Source of the DNA: Nautilus pompilius | Taxonomy: Eukaryota; Mollusca; Cephalopoda; Nautilida; Nautilidae | Direction of reading: 5' to 3' | Length of the DNA: 64,000 bases | Assembly (NCBI GenBank): GCA_018389105.1 | Contig: JACATO010001055.1 | Coordinates: 1-64,000 of the forward strand | In this document: positions 48,701-54,382 of the stretch, piece after piece | Position numbering within the stretch: the first letter of the stretch is position 1 | How the letters are laid out: each line of letters starts with the position of its first letter | Translations under genes and position numbers: made by a program | Notes under the pieces: generated by a model | What the model was told of the DNA's origin: nothing | Database searches by the model: none | Seen by the model: the letters and a program-made list of their open reading frames with translations, nothing else

Positions 48701-51202
48701 GGCGATGGATGTCAAATACAAATTTTGAACATCTAGGAGCACAAAGAGAAGACAATCAGTCAGTAATAATGGCATAAGGTAATTTATAGACCACTGGATC
48801 TATCATCTTCGAGGCTCAATTGCAAACTTAGTCAAACGAACATTTACTCTCAATTTGTTGGAAGGTGAAGACAAAGCAGTGAAAGAAAACTGGAAGGTCT
48901 ACATTTGATGATGTATATCAAATAAAGTTTGCCTAAACCCAGGCGAATTAGAATTTATTTCTCTACTCCCTACACATCAACTTTGGGTTACTGTACAGTG
49001 TACATTCTTTTGGATATCACATGAATTAGAGAGTTTGTTTCTTAAGACCAAAACATGATGTTTGTTGTGAACCTATGTCCCATTGATGTCACAAATTTTA
49101 TAATAATCATTTGTCAAAACAGCTCATTGTATTTCTAAGACACTAAAAGAAAAAAAAAACATGCAACATAATTTTCTGGTATATAATCTACTATTTTAAG
49201 GATGATCTCTTTCATACCTGTTTATGTTGAAATATGACCTACAGCTATCTGAAATGTCTTAGTATTTTCTGATCATTTTAGCTTTTTAGTTCAAGTCACA
49301 ACCCTAACTTTGATACAGTAACACAATGTCATGAATATATTGTATAGCCCACCAATGCAGTTGCTTCAAAATTATAAATTGATCATGTGCCCTATCAAAT
49401 TTTTCTCTGTCAGCAAAGTGCTTCACAATACCATCACAAGTATTTTCATCATCACTCATGGCAAAAATGTAGGCATTCTACAAAACCAAAATTCTTCTCA
49501 AGATAGCAAAGGTTCGTGAAATTGCTTAACGTGCGCTGCTGTTCATTAACTAAGATGGTCACCACACTTGTTTGAAGCAGTCATTTCTTTAGGACTGTTC
49601 CAAAATTTTTGTGATTTTGCAATGAAACAATAGCTGATTAGTACACAGAATAAGAAAAAAGTTATCAATCAAATCAGTATAACATTTTCATAATCCAATT
49701 ATTCAAATGGCTACAGATACTGAATTGAAGCAAGATGGGCACCCTGAACAACATGCACACGTAAAAGACATCACAATCTGAATTTAAGAAGATCAGTGTA
49801 ATCTCTCTTGATTTCACTCAGAACTAAAGAAATCAGCACAAACTACAACTAAATGCATTCCTCCAAATATTTCTACACATTTCACAAACTTTGAACCTCT
49901 TAATATCAGAATCTAGATTAGATGTTTTATTGATATGAATACATTTTCTAAGGATCAAATGATTAAAAACCAACTAAGAATATTATTTATATAGTACAAT
50001 TTACTTATGCTCCATAACCTCATCTTTCAGAGCTTCCAAGACAGCAACATATCAAAGATTGTTTTGTTTTAGCCTTTGTAACTGAGAAGAAACTGTTCCC
50101 ATACAGAATCTCACCTGAAATCTAACCTTCAAAATGCATCAGGTGTCAATGTCTTACTACAAACAGCGTGTAATTGCCAGAGAGATTTCGAGATGCCAAC
50201 AGTACCGAACATGACAGCCATCAAGGTGGCTCGTTGATTGTAAGAGAAATTAGCTGTTATGGCAAGGCTGGTTTTCATGTGTTTCAGATCAGCCCCATGG
50301 CTGGTTTATCGTACATGGTGAAGATCCTTAGACGTTCACTGAAACAAAACGGTGCAGCTTTTGGAAATAACTTCATTTCATTCCCTGGATGATAAAGTCA
50401 ACCGCAGCCTCATTCTCCAGACCTTAACAAATCAACCGCATCTGGAACATTCTTTAGGCTACCGTTGCAAGATGCCCTGTGCTCCCACAAACTTCACAGG
50501 AGCTTGGTGATGCCCTTGTAAAGGGAGGAATAGGACTATCTGGCCCAGACCACTATTTAGAATCATTAGAAACACAAACATCAACCTTCAATTTGCGATA
50601 AAGCTCTCACACGAGACACTGAAGGATTTTGTCACTTTGGAGAATCAGGTAAGTTCTTGCTCTCTCTCTGTAACCAAAGACTGGCATTTTTGAGAGCTGC
50701 CCAAACCCACCCAGCATAACATCGTTATTTAACATCTTTGATGTTTTCCATCATTTTTGTCTTCTTAGATTATCATCGTTTACACGAATTTCAACTTTGA
50801 TTCTTGGTCAACTTGAACAGTAGCTGCTGGTCCATCGTGTTCTCAGGTGGACACCATTCTTTATGATGGTGGAATAAAGTGGTTATCAATGGAATTTCCC
50901 TCAATGTATGACAACTGGCTACCAGCGACTGTTCGGAGATTTCTCCATCAATATACAAAAGTTTCCTTTCTTCCCATTTTTAACCCTATTTACCATCCTT
51001 AGCCTTGACTTTGACTTCCTGTCGCTTCCTTCTTATTCACTCCATTTGTCGCAACTTCCGTTGCCGTCTTTACTCTCTGCATCAACAGTTTCCTTGTTTT
51101 GGCACTGAAGAGTTTGCTCCTAATCGCCATCACGGACAGTTCCAGTTAATTACACCAGAGTTTACTTACCTGGCAACAAATGGCGTTTGCTGACCACGCC
51201 AT
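5930..51202 (-). CDS. Immunoglobulin-superfamily membrane receptor gene, 7-exon model with two alternative last exons
   Basis: This is a minus-strand gene assembled from splice sites and phase. Segments in order are 51170-51202, 45411-45468, 44118-44220, 42310-42587, 41224-41333, 37709-37922, then either 17774-18237 or 5930-6369. Junction phases are 0, 1, 2, 1, 0, 1, and the joined lengths are 1260 and 1236 nt, both exact multiples of three, giving about 419 or 411 residues from the first ATG. Five internal donors read GTAAGT. The product has a signal peptide, a short Cys/His-rich module, two Ig-like domains with many N-glycosylation sites, and then a membrane anchor that differs between the two ends. 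A type I cell-surface recognition or adhesion role is inferred from family architecture. I do not recognise a named orthologue. The introns are large (up to about 19.5 kb to the nearer last exon) and filled with transposons. Confidence 0.75.
6370..12659. other. Intron between last exons A and B; nothing recognised
   Basis: AT-rich DNA with a GT microsatellite at 7.35 kb. A plus-strand stretch at about 10.95-12.4 kb has slightly longer cDNA-like open pieces (for example MKEAERSLSEVAKQAGWKI after frame joining), which might be an unidentified retro-derived relic. I could not assign it. Confidence 0.5.
7345..7369. repeat. (GT)n microsatellite, short
   Basis: This is a perfect run of about 11-12 GT units in non-coding DNA. 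Confidence 0.9.
12660..13890 (-). mobile_element. Tigger/pogo-like transposase remnant
   Basis: Minus-strand pieces at about 13645 down to 13156 match the C-terminal half of Tigger transposases in order: QPLDQRVITTFKAFYLHCTF, then after frame breaks FWKGYNIHDAIWNI, MNGMWKNLCP, FVHDFKGLPNTEEA, and an acidic tail with VEILLDICEELSNVDLME. The N-terminal half (DNA-binding and first catalytic residues) is gone. Decayed terminal sequences of the CTTACGTAAGGGTTATGTTC type lie near 12.68 kb, with a weaker counterpart near 13.86 kb, so it looks like an internally deleted copy. Exact ends could not be fixed. Confidence 0.75.
15874..16836. mobile_element. Pogo-type TIR element with a second MITE nested inside
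   Basis: The left end CAGTACACCCTTGATTTTAT and the right end, read inward, CAGTGCACCCTCGATATACT form an inverted repeat, with TA after the right end. The left flank is AA, so one target copy has mutated or the boundary is approximate. There is no transposase frame. The interior contains the separate palindromic element at 16143-16374. Confidence 0.6.
16143..16374. mobile_element. Palindromic MITE, about 232 bp
   Basis: The left end is TGAAGAGTTTGGTTCCAAAA and the right end, read inward, is TGAAGAGTTTGGTTCTAAAT. Both sides are flanked by TATA/TA, consistent with a Tc1/mariner-type TA target. The interior has no coding capacity and includes an A-run facing a T-run. Confidence 0.75.
16869..17130 (+). 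repeat. tRNA-derived SINE, copy 1
   Basis: A polymerase III box A-like sequence (AGTGGTTAGACAA) and box B-like sequence (GGGTCCAATATTGAATCCT) are spaced as in tRNA-derived SINEs. The 3' part (TTAACCAAGATAGGGGTCTG, then CAACTGAGAAAGCATACAAC) matches the 3' part of the copy at 36.2 kb, showing one family. It is too diverged to be a tRNA gene. Confidence 0.7.
17774..18237 (-). CDS. IgSF receptor last exon A: Ser/Thr-rich stalk, membrane helix, repeat tail
   Basis: The acceptor is TTTTTTTTTCTAG, phase 1, and the exon ends at TAG (17774-17776), giving 153 codons. In order it encodes a mucin-like stalk with two TSTTTEPIT copies, a clear membrane helix (IIIIVCVSVVILIIVGIV), a basic stop-transfer segment (SRHSHKKGK), and a cytoplasmic tail made of five tandem copies of the 14-residue unit ESEAPTGQKSPAGN, closing with AAAAASEISITNI. 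After the helix the tail has no tyrosine outside the membrane-proximal TYMG, so ITAM/ITIM-type signalling is unlikely; the repeated KSP sites could be proline-directed phosphorylation sites. A TTTATT at 17427-17432 (AATAAA on the minus strand) may be the poly(A) signal. Confidence 0.8.
17811..18022 (-). repeat. Coding 42-bp minisatellite, five copies, in receptor tail
   Basis: Five head-to-tail 42-bp units encode ESEAPTGQKSPAGN with few substitutions (one H for Q, one DK for GN at the repeat edge, and a run of Ala in the last unit). The unit length is a multiple of three, so copy-number change alters tail length without breaking frame. The same repeat is also open in shifted frames, which are shadows. 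Confidence 0.9.
18335..19744 (-). mobile_element. Mariner element with both ends and TA duplications; transposase decayed
   Basis: The left end is TTAGGTTGTTACAAAA at 18335 and the right end, read inward, is TCAGGTCGTTACAAAA from 19744; each is flanked by TA. The TIR resembles the Hsmar1/MADE1 type (TTAGGTTGGTGCAAAAG). On the minus strand the transposase is frameshifted and stopped but readable: SGDVSLEDMECCGRPSS, HKKQKRPIS, KKLMVTIWCTVTGVIHYNY, LQPGETITAERFCHELN, ILLHDNGHPHD (second catalytic Asp), YSPDLSPRDCHLFKHLD (third) and VVPRWQKCIDCNGTNF at the C-terminus. The 5' part is split by a separate insertion at 19300-19465. The copy is inactive. It sits in the 19.5-kb intron upstream of last exon A, only 98 bp from that exon's acceptor. 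Confidence 0.88.
19300..19465. mobile_element. Short TIR insertion (about 166 bp) nested in the mariner
   Basis: The sequence begins CAGTGGCGTAGCTAGAG and ends, read inward from the right, CAGTACTGTAGCTAAAGC, an imperfect inverted repeat. The interior has GCCCGAGGCGG. The flanks ATGCC and CCATGCC may be a degraded target duplication. It interrupts the decayed mariner transposase coding region, so it is younger than the mariner. The CAGTGGCGTAGCTAG end is a type I recall from non-autonomous DNA transposons, but I cannot place it in a superfamily. Confidence 0.6.
19816..22591 (+). mobile_element. Unclassified DNA transposon with about 385-bp terminal inverted repeats
   Basis: The element runs from GGATCATTCC to GAAATGACCC, with ACTA directly repeated on both sides (19812-19815 and 22592-22595). 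The arms at about 19816-20203 and 22198-22591 are inverted copies; shared blocks include GTTGTAACCCA/TTTGTAACCCA, TCTGGCATCATTTT, AATCTAATGAT and GGGGGTTAATTAC. Between them a plus-strand coding region is broken into pieces. Recognisable blocks are an N-terminal Cys/His cluster (CSFSCIGECH), then MPGKKDFASVKSKDG, QKRLILTNLKELHSAWKEA, FIHLLHCDQSVVFC, and CMMGQCKDCPGKQ followed by LAEYLKN. The PGKKD / NLKEL / CKDCPG combination recurs in invertebrate transposon-derived proteins as I recall, but I cannot name its superfamily. The copy carries stops and frameshifts and is probably inactive. Confidence 0.8.
20879..22240 (+). pseudogene. Broken protein-coding core of the long-TIR transposon
   Basis: Successive plus-strand open pieces are 20877-21155, 21174-21543 (in frame with the first after a stop), 21747-22045 and 22049-22230. 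The early part contains Cys/His pairs and a coiled-coil-like charged stretch (LRKLKNEEEIEILHYLRAK), the middle part is acidic (IEDEDLDKEEQADCID), and the late part contains the PGKKD and CKDCPG blocks. The reading frame ends at a stop after GYFEEDNLRFHSD, inside the 3' inverted repeat, so the usual catalytic C-terminal part appears to be missing. No function beyond transposition is suggested. Confidence 0.6.
23970..24450 (-). pseudogene. Non-LTR retrotransposon (LINE) fragment ending at an A-run
   Basis: Minus-strand translation across frames gives blocks such as FGENDPHIYLLLKNKRAAHN, AYVGEPSPVAEP and LQDTWWDLQ, which resemble the region just before the reverse transcriptase in RTE/CR1-like LINEs (FDEND...KRxxHxA...MQDxWW). 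Immediately after it, on the same strand, comes a run of about 29 A (T-run on the plus strand near 24030-24058). The fragment is short and decayed. Confidence 0.5.
26030..27080 (-). pseudogene. Possible decayed intronless copy of a host mRNA, identity unknown
   Basis: Reading minus-strand frames in order gives cDNA-like protein pieces without obvious splice sites: SQALVDEFQEKKQYACLQQL, EFQNLEKYLDQ, then a hydrophobic region (ASNLCLLLINVYIHWIVDVL, MLIMFFIISCTLYVI), VMVHALREDGLLDWL, and after a frameshift a basic end VKKMKRAKKAEVEENKD. A coiled coil followed by two membrane-like segments and a lysine-rich end suggests a retrocopy of a membrane-protein transcript. I do not recognise the parent gene. 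Chance is not excluded. Confidence 0.3.
28000..28650 (-). pseudogene. Possible Tc1-like transposase scrap
   Basis: The minus-strand translation, allowing breaks, contains LDINPNEHL followed by a basic tail region, reminiscent of the PDxNPIEhLW motif of Tc1 transposases, and upstream a stretch QIAKALNISHESVTWKAF that resembles a paired-type helix-turn-helix. The rest is too decayed to confirm. Confidence 0.35.
33769..34273. mobile_element. TIR element (pogo/Tigger-like MITE), about 505 bp
   Basis: The left end CATGTTGAGAATCTCTTATC and the right end, read inward, CAGGTTGAGAATCCCTTATC are inverted repeats, each flanked by TA. The match continues inward (AAAATCCGAAATATT / TTCGGATTCCAGAAT). There is no transposase. 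Short open frames inside it are not genes. Confidence 0.8.
34560..35760 (-). pseudogene. hAT-family (ZMYM1-like, DUF4371 type) transposase relic
   Basis: Read on the minus strand with frameshifts and stops bridged, recognisable blocks appear in order: EPIAEYDAFLANAFRL, VILQYFKEN, GCFITFIESTGHK, GMTDAFLKFIQSVEPDI, ECCGQRYDNVNNISGHH (the GQxYDNxxNMSG signature), MQTRIGNLNELAKYLPCFGN, LLNYVGMDAATSCNEDVTFF, and near the C-terminus GVEEYTMECCQVCH. These match the RNase H-like core of hAT transposases related to ZMYM1-like proteins. No ends or target duplications were found. It lies in the long intron between exon 6 and last exon A. Confidence 0.7.
36195..36515 (-). repeat. tRNA-derived SINE, copy 2
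   Basis: On the minus strand, GGTGGTCAGACTATTTGACT (box A-like) and GGCTTGAGTTCAAATTTTGG (box B-like) head the element. The tail carries ATAACCAAGATAGGGATTCA and CTGGTGAAGTGTATGACAAC, the same tail module as copy 1. It is longer than copy 1 because it keeps a middle segment. Confidence 0.7.
37546..37669 (+). repeat. 124-bp duplicated segment, copy 1
   Basis: The sequence from GTTGAACCTCTGTTAATAAT to GTTTCATTTAAC is repeated at 39379-39501 in the same orientation, with about three differences. This copy ends 40 bp from the donor side of Ig receptor exon 6. Confidence 0.93.
37709..37922 (-). CDS. IgSF receptor exon 6: second half of second Ig-like domain
   Basis: This 214-nt exon has an acceptor TTTGTTTTTTCCAG and a donor CCTG|GTAAGT, and is phase 0 to phase 1. 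It encodes a region with LVTINVTAQQL followed by RNYSAYCKATFGG, which resembles strands E, F and G of an Ig or Ig-like fold, and ends with ITFWIP. Several N-glycosylation sites are visible (NKT, NCS, NVT, NYS). Its phase-1 donor fits both downstream last exons: G+TA gives Val before the stalk exon, and G+GT gives Gly before the third Ig domain. Confidence 0.8.
39379..39501 (+). repeat. 124-bp duplicated segment, copy 2
   Basis: This is a near-identical direct repeat of 37546-37669, lying on the other side of exon 6. Flanks differ completely from copy 1, so the duplicated block is short and sharply bounded. Confidence 0.93.
41224..41333 (-). CDS. IgSF receptor exon 5: first half of second Ig-like domain
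   Basis: This 110-nt exon has an acceptor TCTTTTGCAG and a donor AAA|GTAAGT, and is phase 1 to phase 0. It encodes 36 codons including HNITLSG (an N-glycosylation site), LTAWIDCSN and VVCYYK. The position relative to exon 6, which carries the matching YSAYC half, suggests one Ig-like domain split by an intron. It is too short to stand out as an open reading frame and was found from its splice sites and phase. Confidence 0.75.
42014..42050. repeat. (AAC)n(AAT)n microsatellite
   Basis: ACAACAACAACAA runs directly into a TAATAATAATAA tract. It lies within the intron between Ig receptor exons 4 and 5. Confidence 0.9.
42310..42587 (-). CDS. IgSF receptor exon 4: first Ig domain (V/I-like)
   Basis: This 278-nt exon has an acceptor TTCTTTATTTTTAAG|G and a donor GAGA|GTAAGT, and is phase 2 to phase 1. 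It encodes an Ig domain with a strand-B cysteine in ENKPVTLTCKY, a strand-C tryptophan in LEWFRNS, and the strand-E/F region LHIDSVTTANKCWKC with a second conserved cysteine. Extra cysteines (CTTWRPC, CWKC, ELC) imply more than one disulfide. LNQTTS is an N-glycosylation site. A usual DxAxYxC signature is replaced by TTANKCWKC, so the domain is divergent but recognisable. Confidence 0.82.
42667..42711. repeat. (GT)n microsatellite, about 45 bp
   Basis: This is an uninterrupted GT run of about 22 units, located about 80 bp upstream (in gene direction) of the acceptor of Ig receptor exon 4. Confidence 0.95.
44118..44220 (-). CDS. IgSF receptor exon 3: short Cys/His-rich N-terminal module
   Basis: This 103-nt exon has an acceptor ATATCTTTTTAAG and a donor GCCAA|GTAAGT. 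It enters in phase 1 and leaves in phase 2, which is exactly what is needed to join exon 2 to exon 4; without it those two exons do not share a frame. It encodes 33 full codons with the motif CKVCCGHMAKHGKCG near its start and a basic, charged second half. Four Cys and three or more His in so short a stretch suggest a disulfide-bonded or metal-binding cap ahead of the first Ig domain. I know of no family with this motif. The phase fit is the strongest evidence that it is real; a chance open stretch remains possible. Confidence 0.6.
45411..45468 (-). CDS. IgSF receptor exon 2: signal peptide
   Basis: This 58-nt exon has an acceptor TTTTACCTTGGTTGCAG and a donor TCTG|GTAAGT. It encodes CWTAPSS followed by MWLLFLSIFSFS, a compact hydrophobic core typical of a signal peptide; the internal Met is at 45447-45445. 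The donor is phase 1, the usual phase after signal-peptide exons of Ig-family genes. Cleavage is probably near the junction with exon 3. Using this Met as the start shortens both isoforms by 18 residues, to about 401 and 393. Confidence 0.65.
45470..51169. other. First intron of Ig receptor gene; nothing recognised
   Basis: AT-rich intronic DNA without a convincing exon on either strand. The longest plus-strand frame (46953-47324) shows no domain, repeat or membrane pattern and has no splice or promoter context. Confidence 0.55.
51170..51202 (-). CDS. IgSF receptor exon 1: candidate start codon and donor
   Basis: An ATG in a good context (GAACAATGG) opens 11 codons (MAWSANAICCQ) that run straight into a consensus donor, CCAG|GTAAGT. 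The phase-0 junction joins exon 2 in frame, and that frame is the one encoding the hydrophobic signal core. Surrounding sequence at about 51.0-51.8 kb is richer in CpG than the rest of the window, which suits a promoter. The ATG could instead be an in-frame upstream start, with translation beginning at the Met in exon 2, in which case this exon is 5' leader. The transcription start is not determined. Confidence 0.5.
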
Positions 51203-54200
51203 TGTTCCCCTCTCCCAGTTCGCTGGCCGTCCTCCTCTCTTCCAAGAGGACAAACAGAACATAACAGAAACAGCAGTGGATGAAGTTAATTCTTTATGGA
51301 ATAAAGCTCAGTCATATTGTTTACAATCGTTTGAGAGAAAACAGTAACAAGCTTAATTCACAATCAGATTACACTGATTTTACCATCCATCTTCTCCGTC
51401 AGGCATAGTAATATAACGGTTTTACAGGCAGTAAACAGGCCTAACAACTACTCGCCATTAATACATATCGTACCGCGACTACAATTTTAGAATCTCAAGA
51501 CCAGAAAATAAACACGGAACAAACGATATCTTCATCAGTAAAATCTTCAATATCTATATACAGACTTCACTAATTTATATAAAAAAAACATTCAGTTTTT
51601 GTTTTTTTTTGTTTCTTTACCAGAATCCGTTTTCTACCGACGAAAAGAACCAGTCTCCCGAAATCACAGGGATACTGAGTATTTAGGGGGCACAAACCCA
51701 GCAAACATCGCTCATCTACCCGTATTTCAGAGAATTATACCGAATTCCTTAATTGTTTGTTTTTGTGTCAACGTTGTTTCTTTCCATCGTAAGCTAATTC
51801 GCAACTACACAAATTAAACTACCAAGGGAAATAACTCTACGTATTTTAAACTGAGAGCCGAGAATATTTTATTAGCATCAATATAAATAAATGACAAATA
51901 ATAACAGAACATCACAGATTATTTTTGTACATTTTTCGCCAATAAACTTCGTGAATTCTAGTGGAAACAAAGAATTCTGCCTGTTGGGTTCTGAGAATCA
52001 GTGACAAATAGCAGTTTTATAAAAGTGGTTTCGTTTCTTCCAGAAATCATTTCAGGAAAATGTCCCGAATTTAGAAGGACGAAAATTATTGGAGAGGCCG
52101 CCGTCATTCGTAGGCACAGGATTCAGTTTTCTATTTGATCCAATATTTTTGGGATCTTTTTAAATTATGCTGAATTATTATTATTATTATTAAAATATTT
52201 TATTTAAAAATGAGAAACGTGAAAAAAAGAGAAGAACTGAAACTTAAAACTCAACACAGAACTGATTCCTGTTTTATATTCGTAGAGGTTAATAGTTAAT
52301 TTTACAGAATCTGGAGCCATCAAATCTTAGGGTTCCTGAGACCTGCAATACCATTCATCGGTATTCTTCTGCAACTGAAAGTCAGATATGAGTTTGGAAG
52401 TGAAGAAGAGCATTGAGGAAAACAACAAAAAGATGCCCATTTTAAAATGAATTTACCACTGACGGCTTGAAAACCTGTTAAGGTCTATTTTGATTCCAAT
52501 GTGATGGATGGCACTGACACGGAGATCACTTCTGACTGAAGATGCCTCTAATGACGTGAAATTTGATGGAAAGTCAGCAATGAGAACAGAGAAGAAAAGA
52601 TCACAGATCAGTGATTGCCTCTGGATGGGTATCAACAGCAGATTCAATTTTAATGGATCAGTGGCTTTCTACCCCAATCGTTTTATTATCTTGCTCTAAA
52701 CTGCTAAAGAATTATTTTCAGCCAGAGTGACCTAATACTACAAATGTACAGCACCATAAACATTCATCTTTTTGGCAACATTTCTTTAGGCAGTATTTTT
52801 ATGAAACAGTTTAATTTATTTTATAGAATACTATATTTGTCACACAAGTAGAGAGATTCAGATGTGCTATTTCTACTGGATTTAAGATGAAATCTCGGGA
52901 GAAATAAATATTGTCAGATATGGTAACTATGTAGAACTATCAAATACAGAGATATACTTACAACACTTTCTAGAAAATAGTACATATGTGTAAGTTCTTG
53001 AAGAAAAACAACTCATTACTTTGTGAAAAACATGCACTTACTGATTTGTAAAATTATTATTTAGTACTTAGATTATATGCTAGTATGTCCTGCCTCATGT
53101 TAATGAGATAGCCAGTCACTACTACAAAACTTGATGGTTAATTCAAAGTTCAGCCAAGTATCAAAACACTTATTTAAATACAGTGTCATGTAAAGAATAA
53201 GCAAAGTGATGGTATTTATTATTCTGTTATTTTTTACTTCAATGACTTACATTTTGTAAGTGTATACTCAGAAAGAAAAGGCAGTTATTAATTTTTTATT
53301 TCAATATAAATCTCAGTATAATCAAATATTTAGATGTATATGTAATTCAGACAAAGATATCTTTCACTATGACGGTTTTGCTATGAAGCCTCTCTTTGGA
53401 TAAAATTAATTTTATTTGATTTTTCCTTTACGATTTGCATACTGTAATAACATCACTACAGTGATGGGGTACAGAGATACCAGTGGAGTCCACTAGTTAC
53501 AAGCTAGATTTATCATCAAGCACAAATGCTATACGAATAGAATCCAATCTGATCCATTTTTAGACATCAAGTCAGTAATAGTTTAGTAATGAGAATAAGC
53601 TGACAGACTTTTCCTTTTAAATAGTTACCACAATAATGGCATCTGTGTGGTAGATTTCATGCCAAATGGGATTGGAAGCAGTATCAGAGGAGAACAGAAT
53701 TCTATTTGACCATGAATAATATCACACATACAAGTAACATTGAATTACTAAACATCTAAAAGTTTAAAACAGCAGTAAATCTTGATAGAGAAAATTCAAA
53801 AGGGGCGAATTTCATAAAATCATTGATTACACTGATACTTATCACACCTGGAAACTTGCATCAACTATGAGGGCTCCTCGTCCTCTTATTCCAACCATCT
53901 TTCTAGCTCTCTGACTTTTTAAATGTCCTGTTCAGTAGCAGTTGAAAAAAAGCCAAAAAAAAAAAAAAGAAGTTTCAATAAAAATGAAAATTTCAAAAAA
54001 AAGAAAAAAAAAAAACAAAACTTTGACATTTTGGACAACCTCTTAACATTAGTTCTAAGGAAATGTTGGTAACTTTTATATTATAAAATGACAATTTTAT
54101 CGTCAAAAAAGTTATTAGAAAAGAAATATCCATTTAATAAAGAGCTACTATGTAAGAATCTCTTTCTGACCAGTGTTTTGTAGCATTCACCAGCAACTAA

Positions 54201-54382
54201 TGGGCTGGAACAATGCCAAAGAATAAAAACTAGACTGCTCACAGTTCTTCTGGAGATGGCAATACGCTGTCAGCTTCCAGTAAGGGCAGAAGCACGTTTC
54301 AAGCTCGTTCCATATAGTGAAAACTGTCTGCCTTTATTTAACCTTTCCTCATAAGTTTTACTTGAGTTGCTGAGAGAAAAGC
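51203..54382. other. Upstream region of Ig receptor gene; nothing further recognised
   Basis: CpG density is raised to about 51.8 kb and again around 52.08 kb, consistent with a promoter for the minus-strand gene. Beyond that the DNA is AT-rich with A-runs at about 53.95-54.02 kb. Confidence 0.45.
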
